Assembly (NCBI RefSeq): GCF_000236165.1
Contig: NZ_CM001373.1
Span: 3,440,325-3,504,324 of the forward strand
DNA length: 64,000 nt
Source of the DNA: Fluoribacter dumoffii NY 23
GTDB taxonomy: Bacteria > Pseudomonadota > Gammaproteobacteria > Legionellales > Legionellaceae
Reading direction: 5' to 3'
The position numbers were made by a program, and so were the translations under genes. The notes beneath the pieces are model-generated. The model had not been told where the DNA came from. It ran no database searches and worked only from the letters and a program-made list of their open reading frames with translations. Positions 41,025 through 50,157 of this stretch are shown here, in pieces. Positions within the stretch are counted from its first letter, which is position 1, and the number at the start of each line of letters is the position of its first letter.

Positions 41025-41036
41025 CTGGAGAGCACC

Positions 41037-41240
41037 ATGTTGGTTTTAACACGAAAAGCAGGGCAACAAATTTTAATAGGCAAAGGCTTGATTCAAATGA
41101 AGGTGCTCAAGGTCGATGATGACATCATCAGCATTGGCATTAAGGCACCTCTACATATTGATATTGACCGAGAAGAAATTTATCTGAAAAAACTCCAACA
41201 AGAGAGGGCAGAATCTTCTACGAAGAAGGTGGCGCTATGA
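41037..41240 (+). CDS. lvrC: LvrC, CsrA-family RNA-binding regulator
   Basis: A 67-residue CsrA paralogue. It opens with MLVLTRKAGQQILIG, has the core IISIGIKAPLHIDIDREEIYLK and retains the Arg in the R-E-E-I-Y segment used for RNA contact. Legionella elements of this type carry their own CsrA, known to control excision and transfer state. GGAG precedes ATG, and the stop overlaps the lvhB2 start (ATGA). Confidence 0.93.
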   Translation: MLVLTRKAGQQILIGKGLIQMKVLKVDDDIISIGIKAPLHIDIDREEIYLKKLQQERAESSTKKVAL

Positions 41241-41539
41241 GCAAATTCAAAAGATGGAGCCAGCTTCTTCGCAATCATCTATGCGATCTTTATTTAATAG
41301 GGGTTTGTGCCCTGCTGCCATCGCTATCCCATGCCCAATCGATAGAAAGCATCATCAATAGAACCATCAATTACCTGCAGGGTGGTCTTGCACGAACTAT
41401 AGGTGTGTTTTGCATCATCATCGCAGGTTACCTGTGTTTGGCGCGTCAAAAATTTCCCAAAGAATATTTTGTGATGATTCTTGTGGGGATGGGTATCATC
41501 TTTGGCGGATCTTCCCTGTATTCAACGCTTATTGGATAG
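41237..41539 (+). CDS. lvhB2: LvhB2, VirB2-like pilin
   Basis: The 100-residue pilin precursor has a long signal (DLYLIGVCALLPSLSHAQS) and two membrane helices (residues 45-70 and 78-98) separated by RQKFPKEYF. It should be the major pilus subunit. Its start overlaps lvrC by 4 bases. Confidence 0.88.
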   Translation: MSKFKRWSQLLRNHLCDLYLIGVCALLPSLSHAQSIESIINRTINYLQGGLARTIGVFCIIIAGYLCLARQKFPKEYFVMILVGMGIIFGGSSLYSTLIG

Positions 41540-41548
41540 GAGATTCTT

Positions 41549-41830
41549 ATGAGCGATTTGGAAATAAGTCCTATATTTAATGCGCTAACCCGTCCGGCAA
41601 TGATTGCTGGGGTGACCTTTGAATACCATATGTTAAATCTCATTATGTCGATGTGCGCGTTCATAGGTATCTCCCCACTGTATGGTCTGATTTTTATTCC
41701 CTTACATGTTTTCGGATGGCTGGTATGTCGATACGACACCCATTTTTTTACCATCTGCGCAAAGCGCTATTTATTGCCTCAAGTACCGAATACATCATTA
41801 TGGAGGGTTCGCTCTTATGAACCTTTCTAA
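41549..41830 (+). CDS. lvhB3: LvhB3, VirB3-like inner-membrane protein
   Basis: The 93-residue protein has the family start (PIFNALTRPAMIAGV), one or two hydrophobic helices and the KRYLLPQ-NTSLW end. VirB3 works with VirB4 at the inner membrane. The last 14 bases overlap the VirB4-like gene. Confidence 0.88.
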   Translation: MSDLEISPIFNALTRPAMIAGVTFEYHMLNLIMSMCAFIGISPLYGLIFIPLHVFGWLVCRYDTHFFTICAKRYLLPQVPNTSLWRVRSYEPF

Positions 41831-44297
41831 GACTTTGAAGCAGGTTTATCAGGAAGCAAAAGTTTCTGATTTATTTCCTGTAACGCATCTTAATACCCCC
41901 AGCATTTTTGAATCGCAATCAGGCTTTGTGGGTTCGGTTCTCAAGGTCGATGGAGCTGCTTTTGAAATTGAGGAAGCCGATACTCTAAATCACCAACGCT
42001 TCTTGCTACATCAAGCATTAGTAAGTTTGGATTCTCGTTTCATCGTTTATGTGACAACACACCGACAAAAAATATCATGCCCATTAATTGGAGAATATAA
42101 GCCAGGGTTTGCGAAGGATCTGGATGAGCGTTACCAACAACGTTTTAAAGATAAAAACCTGTATAAAAATACCCTGTACATTACGGTTGTGCTTAAAGGA
42201 GATGATACCAGCAAAACTGGGTCTTGGTTGCAGTGGGCTAAAAGCCTCTCAATTAAGAGAAATAGTGAGCTGGCTGAACACCACAGAGAACAAAACATCC
42301 AAATCCTAAATCGTGCTGTTGAGCAATTGCATGCGAACCTTACCCCTTTTGGATCATCGATACTTGGCGAGCAGGATGAAGCATTGGGCTTTAGCGAGCT
42401 GCTTCAGTTCCTTGGGTTAGTAGTCAATGCAGGCCAAACAGCGTCATTTAAACATCCTGTTTACAGTCCTCCAATAGCGAACTCGATTCCTCATACATTC
42501 AAACAAGAAACCAAATACCCTGAAGGGCACCTCAGCCAATACTTAAGTACCTGCCAGCTTCTATTTGGGGAATGCATCCAGTTTCAAGGAAATACCCAAG
42601 AAGATTGCATGTTTGGCGCGATGTTGTCACTCAAAAAATACCCCACTAACACCGCCAGTATACTTTTAGATTCGATGTTATCTCTGGATTGTGAATTTAT
42701 TGCCACACACACCTTTGCACCCCTTGGCCGCGACAGTGCCTTGGATATGATTTCTAAAAAACGTTCCAAACTCCTAAATGCCGAGGACAAGGCATTAAGC
42801 CAAACCACTGCATTAAGCGATTTGGAAGATGGAATTGCCAGTGAAACTCTATTACTAGGCGCACATCATCACACCGTAATGTTATTGGCGCCAAAAAAGT
42901 CCTTATTAGATGCAGCCATACTGGATGCCACCAAACGCTATGGATCTGCTGGAATTGTTGTGGTGAAAGAAACGCTGGGACAGGAACCAGCTTTCTGGAG
43001 CCAATTGCCTTGCAACCAACATCTTATAACACGTGCCTCCCTGATTACTTCCCAAAATTTTGTGGATTTTTGCCCATTACATAACACCCAAACGGGCTTT
43101 TCCAATGAGAACTTTTTAGGTGGTGCGGTGACACTTTTGGAAACCCCATCGAAAACCCCAGTCTATTTCAACTACCATGCCCGAGGCTCTAAAACCAATC
43201 CATCCAAAGGACATGCTGCAATTTTTGGAGGAAACAACGCAGGAAAAACTACACTGGTGAACTTCCTTGATGCACAAATGGGACGTTTTGGCGGAAGAAG
43301 TTTTTTCATAGACCGGGATGAATCCTCCAAAATTTATATTTTGGCTTCCGGTAACAGCTCTTACATCAAAATAGAGCCATCCAATCCAATCGCCATGAAT
43401 CCATTGCAACTGCCGGATACCTCAGAAAATCGTTCGTTACTGAAATTATGGTTTGCAACCTTGGTACAAGCAGAAGGCGAGCGCGTTATCCCAAGCGATA
43501 TTGCTGAAATCATCAATGATTGTATCGATTACAGCTTTGAGCAACTCGCCCCGGAATTCAGGACGCTTAGTCATCTAAGCCAATTTCTACCCGTTGATTT
43601 TCCACGTTGGCCACATCTAAAAAGATGGTTAAAGCGTAACGATTCCAGAATTGATGGCGAATTTCATTGGCTGTTTGACAACCAGCACGATGCCTTAAAT
43701 CTTGATTTTGATAAGGTGGGATTTGATGTTACCTACCTGATGGATCAAGTACATAGCGTTATTGCAACGCCTGTCTATTTATATTTGTTGCATCGTATGC
43801 GCCAATGCCTCGATGGTCGGTTAACCTCTTTTATTATTGCTGAAGCATGGCAGCTCTTTGCATCTCCCTTTTGGGAGAAAGCGCTTCGCGAATGGTTGCC
43901 TACGATTAGAAAGAAAAATGGGCATTTTATTTTTGATACCCAGTCCCCAAAAACGATTACCGATTCACCGATTAAACACATTGTGCTGGATAACCTGGCC
44001 ACCTTGATTGTATTTCCCAATCCACTAGCAGACAGGGAAACCTACATGGAGCATTTAAAGCTGACCGAAGCACAATTTGAGGCGATTAAAGAAAACACGC
44101 TCGAATCACGCATTTTTTTGTATAAACAAGACCACGAAGCTTTTTTGTGCAAACTGGATTTAAGCGGTTTAAGCCAATACATCAGGGTACTTTCTGCCAA
44201 TACCCAATCGGTTAAGTTACTGGATGAAATCATCCAAGAAGTGGGTCATGCCCCTGATATTTGGCTTCCTGTCTTTTTTGATAGGAGCAAAAAATGA
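41817..44297 (+). CDS. lvhB4: LvhB4, VirB4-like secretion ATPase
   Basis: GGAGGG before ATG 41817 fixes the start and gives 826 residues. The CagE/VirB4 N-terminal domain is followed by a P-loop AIFGGNNAGKTTL near residue 470 (the usual G-G-T/S is replaced by GGNNAG), the Walker B region near FIIAEAWQLFA, and the VirB4 motif FIFDTQSPKTI. It powers substrate transfer and pilus assembly on the cytoplasmic face. Confidence 0.93.
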   Translation: MNLSKTLKQVYQEAKVSDLFPVTHLNTPSIFESQSGFVGSVLKVDGAAFEIEEADTLNHQRFLLHQALVSLDSRFIVYVTTHRQKISCPLIGEYKPGFAKDLDERYQQRFKDKNLYKNTLYITVVLKGDDTSKTGSWLQWAKSLSIKRNSELAEHHREQNIQILNRAVEQLHANLTPFGSSILGEQDEALGFSELLQFLGLVVNAGQTASFKHPVYSPPIANSIPHTFKQETKYPEGHLSQYLSTCQLLFGECIQFQGNTQEDCMFGAMLSLKKYPTNTASILLDSMLSLDCEFIATHTFAPLGRDSALDMISKKRSKLLNAEDKALSQTTALSDLEDGIASETLLLGAHHHTVMLLAPKKSLLDAAILDATKRYGSAGIVVVKETLGQEPAFWSQLPCNQHLITRASLITSQNFVDFCPLHNTQTGFSNENFLGGAVTLLETPSKTPVYFNYHARGSKTNPSKGHAAIFGGNNAGKTTLVNFLDAQMGRFGGRSFFIDRDESSKIYILASGNSSYIKIEPSNPIAMNPLQLPDTSENRSLLKLWFATLVQAEGERVIPSDIAEIINDCIDYSFEQLAPEFRTLSHLSQFLPVDFPRWPHLKRWLKRNDSRIDGEFHWLFDNQHDALNLDFDKVGFDVTYLMDQVHSVIATPVYLYLLHRMRQCLDGRLTSFIIAEAWQLFASPFWEKALREWLPTIRKKNGHFIFDTQSPKTITDSPIKHIVLDNLATLIVFPNPLADRETYMEHLKLTEAQFEAIKENTLESRIFLYKQDHEAFLCKLDLSGLSQYIRVLSANTQSVKLLDEIIQEVGHAPDIWLPVFFDRSKK

Positions 44298-45004
44298 AAA
44301 TAACAGCCTGTTTCTTAATTGCAGCGCTGAGTATAAGTGGGGCCAGTCATGCGGATATTTTTGGTGTAGAAGATGTCCAGCTTATTGCCTTGGCTATGAA
44401 ACAGCTGGGTGAGCTTCAAGAACAATACCGGGTACTTACCGATACCTATCAAACCGCAAGAAGTCAGCTTGATAACTTAAATCAGCTCAAATCCATGAAC
44501 TCAGGGCATTATGGATTTGGTGACTTTAACAATGGTTTAGATACCCTACAAAGCTGGCAATCACCTGTCAGCACTTGGCAGGATGCACTGCAAAACCTCT
44601 CAGGAGGCAATCAGCAACGATATCAGGCACTCATCGATGCGTATGAAAAGAACCATCCCGCATTGGATGAAAGCAGTTATGCGCGTTTCACTACTCCTGC
44701 AAATGCCATGCGTTTTAAAGAAGATAAAGCGGTGAACCGTGCAGTGCTTGTGCAAACCACCGAAAGCTATAACGAAATCAACAAGCATATGGAAGCCCTC
44801 CATAAGCTCTCACAACAAATTGAAAAAACACCCAACACCAAGGGAGCTATTGATTTGAATTCCCGTCTCATTACCGAAATCGGGTTTATTCAATTAATGA
44901 GCTTAAGACTTCAGGCGTTAATCAGCCAGCAAGCAGCACAGGAAAATTTATCCGCGCTACAAGACAGGGCTGAAATGGCAAAGTTCAATCGATTATCCAA
45001 GTGA
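44294..45004 (+). CDS. lvhB5: LvhB5, VirB5-like minor pilin
   Basis: A signal peptide (CFLIAALSISGASHA) is followed by a helical periplasmic protein of about 216 residues with LKQLGELQEQYRVLTDTY-like coiled coil and a C-terminal helix (LQALISQQAAQENLSAL), the VirB5/TrbJ pattern. It should be at the pilus tip. The start overlaps lvhB4 by four bases. Confidence 0.85.
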   Translation: MKITACFLIAALSISGASHADIFGVEDVQLIALAMKQLGELQEQYRVLTDTYQTARSQLDNLNQLKSMNSGHYGFGDFNNGLDTLQSWQSPVSTWQDALQNLSGGNQQRYQALIDAYEKNHPALDESSYARFTTPANAMRFKEDKAVNRAVLVQTTESYNEINKHMEALHKLSQQIEKTPNTKGAIDLNSRLITEIGFIQLMSLRLQALISQQAAQENLSALQDRAEMAKFNRLSK

Positions 45005-45018
45005 CAAGGAGTAACCAC

Positions 45019-45165
45019 ATGAAATGGCTTTTGAGTGTGTTGATGATTACATTACTTAGTGGCTGTTCAAAGCCCCCCGATTTGGATTCTCCCTGCCATC
45101 ACTTTGGGCAGTATTGCCCTCAGTATCCCATTAACGATGAACCCATTATGGAACTCACAAAATGA
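45019..45165 (+). CDS. Small VirB7-like lipoprotein
   Basis: ATG 45019, eight bases after AAGGAG, opens a 48-residue frame beginning MKWLLSVLMITLLSGC with an ideal lipobox. The mature part is short and Pro/Asp-rich with three cysteines (DSPCHHFGQYCPQYP). Position between VirB5 and VirB6 genes, length and lipobox fit VirB7, which anchors VirB9 at the outer membrane. The stop overlaps the next start (ATGA). Confidence 0.78.
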   Translation: MKWLLSVLMITLLSGCSKPPDLDSPCHHFGQYCPQYPINDEPIMELTK

Positions 45166-45557
45166 ACACACTCATGAAAGGTCTAATGGTTATTTTAATG
45201 GCTGCGACAATTAGCGCATGTCATCACGAAAACCCATTAAAAACACAACCTGCCAAGGTCAGTGTTACGTTCTTGATCAACGCCTCTGCCAATGCTGAAA
45301 AGCGATTGCATTTTGCCATTCACAAAGATGCTTACGGCTTTGTCTATCTGGAGTGTATGGAAGGCAAGCAAAGCCCTGACATCGAATGTGATGCACTATA
45401 CCAAGGCATGATTACCTTTGCTAAGGAAGGTCATTATTCGGACTTCGAAACGATAACGCTGGCTGATTTAACTGACCAAAATCTTTTTGAATCACTGGCT
45501 GATCATTATGCCGAAACAGCGGCCACCATTTGGCCTCATTTTGTTTCAGGAACTTAA
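45162..45557 (+). CDS. Lvh-region lipoprotein of unknown role
   Basis: The signal ends in a lipobox (MAATISAC). The 112-residue mature part has strand-rich sequence and acidic patches (CMEGKQSPDIECDAL). It lies within the virB operon, between the VirB7-like and VirB6-like genes, and probably belongs to the envelope complex or to surface exclusion; the role is inferred from position only. Confidence 0.75.
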   Translation: MNTLMKGLMVILMAATISACHHENPLKTQPAKVSVTFLINASANAEKRLHFAIHKDAYGFVYLECMEGKQSPDIECDALYQGMITFAKEGHYSDFETITLADLTDQNLFESLADHYAETAATIWPHFVSGT

Positions 45558-45560
45558 ACC

Positions 45561-46601
45561 ATGAGTACATTACAGTTTGACAATTTCATCATACAGCTTG
45601 CAGGTGAAGTGGATAAGCTGACCAATCACTTTGTTTTTGATGGCTACACGGCGCTTGCAACACTCCTTAAAGCCCCATTGGGAGCCATGATTGTTCTTTA
45701 CATCATTTTGAAAGGCTATGGAATTGCTTTGGGTGTAATCGAGAGACCCCAGCATGAATTGTTTCGATTAAGTATGCGGGTTGGATTGATTTACATGATG
45801 GCCATGAACTGGGATCTGTTTTCATCCTACATGCGCGATCTGTTTGTATCGGGTAGTGAATCCATTGCAACCCGATTAATGCAAGCGGTGCACAAATACC
45901 CATCAGGCGGTTCAATCAATCAGGGATTACAAAACGTGTTGAATGAAATCCTCAAATTGGGTTCGGATTTATTTGATGCAGGATCGCTTAGAAAACTCAC
46001 GCCCTATTTTGCAGGCATGATGGTGTTTTTATCTGGAAGCATCACGATAGGTCTGGCTTTTATTGAAATCGTCATCGCCAAGCTGATGTTGGCTGTGACC
46101 TTATGCACTGCACCCTTATTCATCCTGTTTACCTTGTTTGAGCAAACAAAATCTTTTTTTGACCGATGGCTTGGCGTGCTCGCGGGATTTGCCTTTGTAC
46201 TTATTTTTGTGTCCAGCGTGGTTGGACTTTGCATCCACTTATTGCATTGGGTGACCTATGCCTTTCTAGGTAATACGGATGAACTGACTGCAGCCATTTG
46301 GGTACCGATTTTTATCGTGGCCTGTCTCTGTGTTATGGGCATCACACAAGCCGTTGCCATTGGCAAAAGCATTGGTGGTTCGGTGTGCACTTCGGCTGGC
46401 TCTGCCATGGTTGGAGGCTTTATTGGTGGCAGTTTAGGGGCATGGGGATTTTCGAAGTCCTCCGTTAAAAAACCAATAAATACCCTGCGTCAAGGTTTAG
46501 GAAACGCATCGCGTCTGATGGAAAAGGGCAAGCAACTGGGATCAGCCAGTCACAATGTATTTAAGCAACTGCATAAAAACCTGCGAAGAGGAGCATCATG
46601 A
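45561..46601 (+). CDS. lvhB6: LvhB6, VirB6-like channel protein
   Basis: The 346-residue inner-membrane protein has five or six membrane helices, with the VirB6 stretch SITIGLAFIEIVIAKLMLAVTLCTAPLFI (landmarks AFIEIVIAKLML and APLFILFTLFEQT) in the middle and a basic Gly/Ser-rich tail. It forms part of the inner-membrane pore. It starts 3 bases after the previous gene. Confidence 0.88.
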   Translation: MSTLQFDNFIIQLAGEVDKLTNHFVFDGYTALATLLKAPLGAMIVLYIILKGYGIALGVIERPQHELFRLSMRVGLIYMMAMNWDLFSSYMRDLFVSGSESIATRLMQAVHKYPSGGSINQGLQNVLNEILKLGSDLFDAGSLRKLTPYFAGMMVFLSGSITIGLAFIEIVIAKLMLAVTLCTAPLFILFTLFEQTKSFFDRWLGVLAGFAFVLIFVSSVVGLCIHLLHWVTYAFLGNTDELTAAIWVPIFIVACLCVMGITQAVAIGKSIGGSVCTSAGSAMVGGFIGGSLGAWGFSKSSVKKPINTLRQGLGNASRLMEKGKQLGSASHNVFKQLHKNLRRGAS

Positions 46602-47314
46602 GCAAAACCAATTTGAATGATTACTTTAAACGTGCGCGAAGTTGGGCGGACGATCAGTTTGGTCGAATCGAACAATCACGAAACCGCTACCAAGCCGCAT
46701 TTTTTTCAGCCATGGGCTTGAATGTAGCGGCTCTTATGGTGATAGGAATGCTCGCGCATTATCAAACTGTAGTACCGATGCTGGTTCATCATTACGACAA
46801 TGGGGTTACCACCATTGAACCCATAGAGAATAAAGAAACACCGATAAATCGCACACAGATTGAAAGCGATATTGCCCGTTACATTCAATACCGTGAGTCC
46901 TATGATGTATCAAGCTATCGCGCTCAATTTGAATTAGTGCACCTACTTTCCAATAGCACGGTTGCCAAGGAATATTTGCAGGAGCAAGATGCTGCAAATG
47001 CTGCCTCGCCCATTCATGCCTTGGGGAATCATATCAAGCGAGAAGTTCGCATTTACAGCATTAATTTCCTTGATTCCGTTTTGGCGAATGAAAAAGACCT
47101 TCATAAAGATCACCACGCATTGGCAGAAGTGGTATTCAGTCTGATTGATACCGACAAAACCAGTGGAAAAACCATCTCCACGCATTACAACGCCATGATT
47201 TCATGGCGATACACCAATCCCCCGGACTCCCCTGAAACCCGTTGGAAAAACTGGGATGGATTTGAAGTCACGCGCTACTCAAGGCAAACCCGTTTAATGG
47301 AGGCTCAAGCATGA
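46598..47314 (+). CDS. lvhB8: LvhB8, VirB8-like core protein
   Basis: The 238-residue bitopic protein has one membrane helix (AAFFSAMGLNVAALMVIGML) and a periplasmic NTF2-like domain with IQYRESYDVSSYRAQFELVHLLS and NPPDSPETRWKNWDGFEVTRY, the VirB8 end. It is an assembly platform for VirB9/10. Overlaps lvhB6 and lvhB9 by 4 bases each. Confidence 0.9.
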   Translation: MSKTNLNDYFKRARSWADDQFGRIEQSRNRYQAAFFSAMGLNVAALMVIGMLAHYQTVVPMLVHHYDNGVTTIEPIENKETPINRTQIESDIARYIQYRESYDVSSYRAQFELVHLLSNSTVAKEYLQEQDAANAASPIHALGNHIKREVRIYSINFLDSVLANEKDLHKDHHALAEVVFSLIDTDKTSGKTISTHYNAMISWRYTNPPDSPETRWKNWDGFEVTRYSRQTRLMEAQA

Positions 47315-48063
47315 AAAAAATACTGTTGAGTGCGGCAGTCCTGCTCTTGTCGTTAGGCACCTATGCCCAAAATAACCCAACGTCCTTATCAACAGATACC
47401 CGAATCAAAAAGGTGGTTTATCGAGAAAACGATGTGATTCCAGTCCATGGCATTCCCTTTACCACCACGCAAATTCAATTTGCGAAGCAAGAGCGGGTTC
47501 TCGATATTGAAGGCGGTGACACCACCGCATGGATGGTGACCTATCACCCGCAACTGGAGAATATGATTTTTGTAAAACCCACGATGTTTGATTCCAATAC
47601 CAATATGACGGTGATTACCAATCAACGCGCCTATTATTTTAACCTGACCAGTACTAAAAAACTGGAACAGGAGCCAGGCCAAAAAACCTATGCCTTAAAA
47701 TTTGAATACCCTCAAGCGCAAGCCATTCACACAAAACATACGACTCCAAATAAGATGGTACATCCAAAAGTGGTAAACACGGCTTATCGATTTAGTGGTA
47801 GTCCACAGCTTGTTCCTCGTCATGTATTTGATAATGGGAAATTCACCTATTTTGAGTTGAGTGCTCAAGGCAGCGTTCCAGCAATTTTTGCGGTGGATGA
47901 CCAAAGCGGAAAGGAATCAACCGTTAATACAAGGCGTGAAGGGAAATACATTGTAGTGCAACGTTTAGCCCCGCAATTTACCTTAAGGCAAGGTGGCCTT
48001 ACGGCTTCGGTCTTTAATACACCAGAAATCAATCGTATCAGAGCAAACAGGAGGCCAAAATGA
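47311..48063 (+). CDS. lvhB9: LvhB9, VirB9-like outer core protein
   Basis: After a signal peptide (AAVLLLSLGTYAQ) comes the VirB9 N-terminal barrel with FTTTQIQFAKQERVLDIEGGD, and a C-terminal barrel with RHVFDNGKFTYFEL and IVVQRLAPQFTLRQG. At 250 residues it has normal length. Works with VirB7 and VirB10 at the outer membrane. Confidence 0.9.
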   Translation: MKKILLSAAVLLLSLGTYAQNNPTSLSTDTRIKKVVYRENDVIPVHGIPFTTTQIQFAKQERVLDIEGGDTTAWMVTYHPQLENMIFVKPTMFDSNTNMTVITNQRAYYFNLTSTKKLEQEPGQKTYALKFEYPQAQAIHTKHTTPNKMVHPKVVNTAYRFSGSPQLVPRHVFDNGKFTYFELSAQGSVPAIFAVDDQSGKESTVNTRREGKYIVVQRLAPQFTLRQGGLTASVFNTPEINRIRANRRPK

Positions 48064-49151
48064 GCATTGATGATAAAAAGCTGGAGGATTCTTTGGGCAA
48101 TCGGACTCAGGTTGCTAAAAACCCAAAACACACAGCAATCAAAGACAAGTTGTTGCTCGCAGGCGTCGTGGTGATTTGTATTGTCATCGGTATAGGCGGG
48201 TTACTGCCCCAGCGAAAAGCAAATACCGTAAATGAACCCGATGAAAAACAGAGTTTAAGCATGGCCTTAAACCAAAATCTGGAGCTGATCGCAGCCCTTA
48301 AAGAGAAGAATGCAAAAGCGCAATCGGGTTATAAAGGTGGCGACCCAAGCCATCCCCCCTTTCTAAAAGCGGTGGAAACCCATACGGTCAGTAAGGAAAC
48401 TTTAGCTCGAATGAATGCCCCTTCCACTTTTTTTAATTCAGGAGGTAATGAGGTGAGCAGTAATGCAACGGGCGGCGAAGTTCAAACCAGAAAAACCCTC
48501 ACTGGCCGTGATGGAAATTCTGAATTTTTGAATCAGCAAAATGATATTACGTCGGTTTCTGCAAAACGATTACCGCATCCGGCCATGACCGTACCCGCCG
48601 GAGAAATGATTCCAGCAACGCTCGAAACAGCCATTAATTCGGAGTTGGCGGGGATGGTACGGGCAATTACAACACGGGATATCTTTGCCTTGGAAGGCAG
48701 TAAATTACTAATCCCCAAAGGCTCTACTTTAGTCGGACAATTTAATACCGCAACCACCCAAGGCCAAAGCCGACTCTTTGTTGTATGGAATCGTCTACAG
48801 ATGACCAATGGCGTGATTGTGACCTTAAATAGTCCCGGCAGTGATCCAATAGGTCGTTCAGGACAAGCGGCTGATTATATTGATCGTCATTTCTTTGAGC
48901 GTTTCGGCAGCGGTGCGCTATTGTCTGTTCTGGGTGCGTATACAGCAACAGGTGGCGTTCATGGTCAGGACGAATACAACTCCATGTCACAATACCGCAT
49001 GAACATTGCGAGCAGTTTCCAACAGGCAGCAAATCAAACACTTCAGCAGGACATGCAAACACGCCCGACTTTGCAAATCAATCAGGGAGCTGCCATTAAC
49101 GTCTTTGTAGCCCACGATCTTGATTTCTACCGTGTAGCTGGGAGGGCATAA
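48060..49151 (+). CDS. lvhB10: LvhB10, VirB10-like core protein
   Basis: The 363-residue protein has one membrane helix (LLLAGVVVICIVIGIGGLL), a Pro-poor linker, and the TrbI/VirB10 barrel with AVPAGEMIPATLET-like sequence (VPAGEMIPATLE), LIPKGSTLVGQF and VTLNSPGSDPIGRSG, then FVAHDLDFY at the end. It spans the envelope and senses ATP use by VirB11/VirD4. Confidence 0.92.
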   Translation: MSIDDKKLEDSLGNRTQVAKNPKHTAIKDKLLLAGVVVICIVIGIGGLLPQRKANTVNEPDEKQSLSMALNQNLELIAALKEKNAKAQSGYKGGDPSHPPFLKAVETHTVSKETLARMNAPSTFFNSGGNEVSSNATGGEVQTRKTLTGRDGNSEFLNQQNDITSVSAKRLPHPAMTVPAGEMIPATLETAINSELAGMVRAITTRDIFALEGSKLLIPKGSTLVGQFNTATTQGQSRLFVVWNRLQMTNGVIVTLNSPGSDPIGRSGQAADYIDRHFFERFGSGALLSVLGAYTATGGVHGQDEYNSMSQYRMNIASSFQQAANQTLQQDMQTRPTLQINQGAAINVFVAHDLDFYRVAGRA

Positions 49152-49152
49152 T

Positions 49153-50157
49153 ATGGAATCCATCAAAGCCTGCTTCTCTCCCGGCGCAACAGGGCTGCTC
49201 TCTCCCTTGCAGGATTTTTTGGAAGATGAGCACGTCTCTGAAATTTTAATCAATAAGCCCCATGAGGTCTTTATCGAGCGAAACGGCCAATTAATTCGTT
49301 TTGATATTCCGGTATTAACGCCACAATACTTGCGCCGTTTATTTTTGCTCATTGCCAATGAAAATAAACAAACTCTTTCGGAGTCTTCGCCCGTGCTTTC
49401 TGGAAATCTGGTCGATGGCTCAAGGGTACAACTGGTGATTCCTCCGGCTTCACTTTATGAAACCCTGTCCATCCGAAAATTTACTTTAAAACAGGTCAGC
49501 TTCGAAGAGTATAAAGCGATGGATTTTTTTTCATCGGCGCGTGGAGTAGGAATTAAGGAGTATTCGGAGTGCCTTGATAAATCCGATGAGCTGCTTGAAC
49601 TCTACGATGCGAAAAACTGGCATGAATTTATAAGACAAGCGATTTTACAGAAGAAAAATATCATCATATCGGGTGGAACCTCTTCAGGTAAAACAACTTT
49701 TTTAAACAGTTGTGTAGGCCAAATACAGCTTCATGAACGCTTGATTACCCTTGAAGACACTTATGAAATGGATGTCCCACACACCAATATCGTTCGTCTA
49801 AGAGCATTAAAACAAGTTGGAGAGCAAACACAAAAAGTCACCATGCAAGATTTGGTTCAATCCACCTTAAGACTGCGTCCAGACCGCATTATCATGGGTG
49901 AAATTCGCGGACGAGAACTCTTTGATTTTGTATCAGCCTGCTCCACGGGGCATAGCGGTGCACTTGCAACCATACACGCCAACAACCCAAGAGTTGCCTT
50001 CATGCGCATGGCGCAACTCTACAAACTCAATCAGGTTGCAGGCATGGATGAAGTTGATATTTACAAGGTGTTGCATGAAGTCATTGATGTGATAGTTCAG
50101 TTGCAAAAAACGAATAGCGGCAGACGTTTGGCGGAGGTGTATTATAAACATGCGTAA
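49153..50157 (+). CDS. lvhB11: LvhB11, VirB11-like traffic ATPase
   Basis: The 334-residue hexameric ATPase has Walker A IIISGGTSSGKTTFLN near residue 172, the Asp box LITLEDTYEM, Walker B RPDRIIMGEIRG and the His box GHSGALATIHANN. All catalytic residues are intact. It sits one base after lvhB10 and overlaps the coupling-protein gene by 8 bases. Confidence 0.93.
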   Translation: MESIKACFSPGATGLLSPLQDFLEDEHVSEILINKPHEVFIERNGQLIRFDIPVLTPQYLRRLFLLIANENKQTLSESSPVLSGNLVDGSRVQLVIPPASLYETLSIRKFTLKQVSFEEYKAMDFFSSARGVGIKEYSECLDKSDELLELYDAKNWHEFIRQAILQKKNIIISGGTSSGKTTFLNSCVGQIQLHERLITLEDTYEMDVPHTNIVRLRALKQVGEQTQKVTMQDLVQSTLRLRPDRIIMGEIRGRELFDFVSACSTGHSGALATIHANNPRVAFMRMAQLYKLNQVAGMDEVDIYKVLHEVIDVIVQLQKTNSGRRLAEVYYKHA

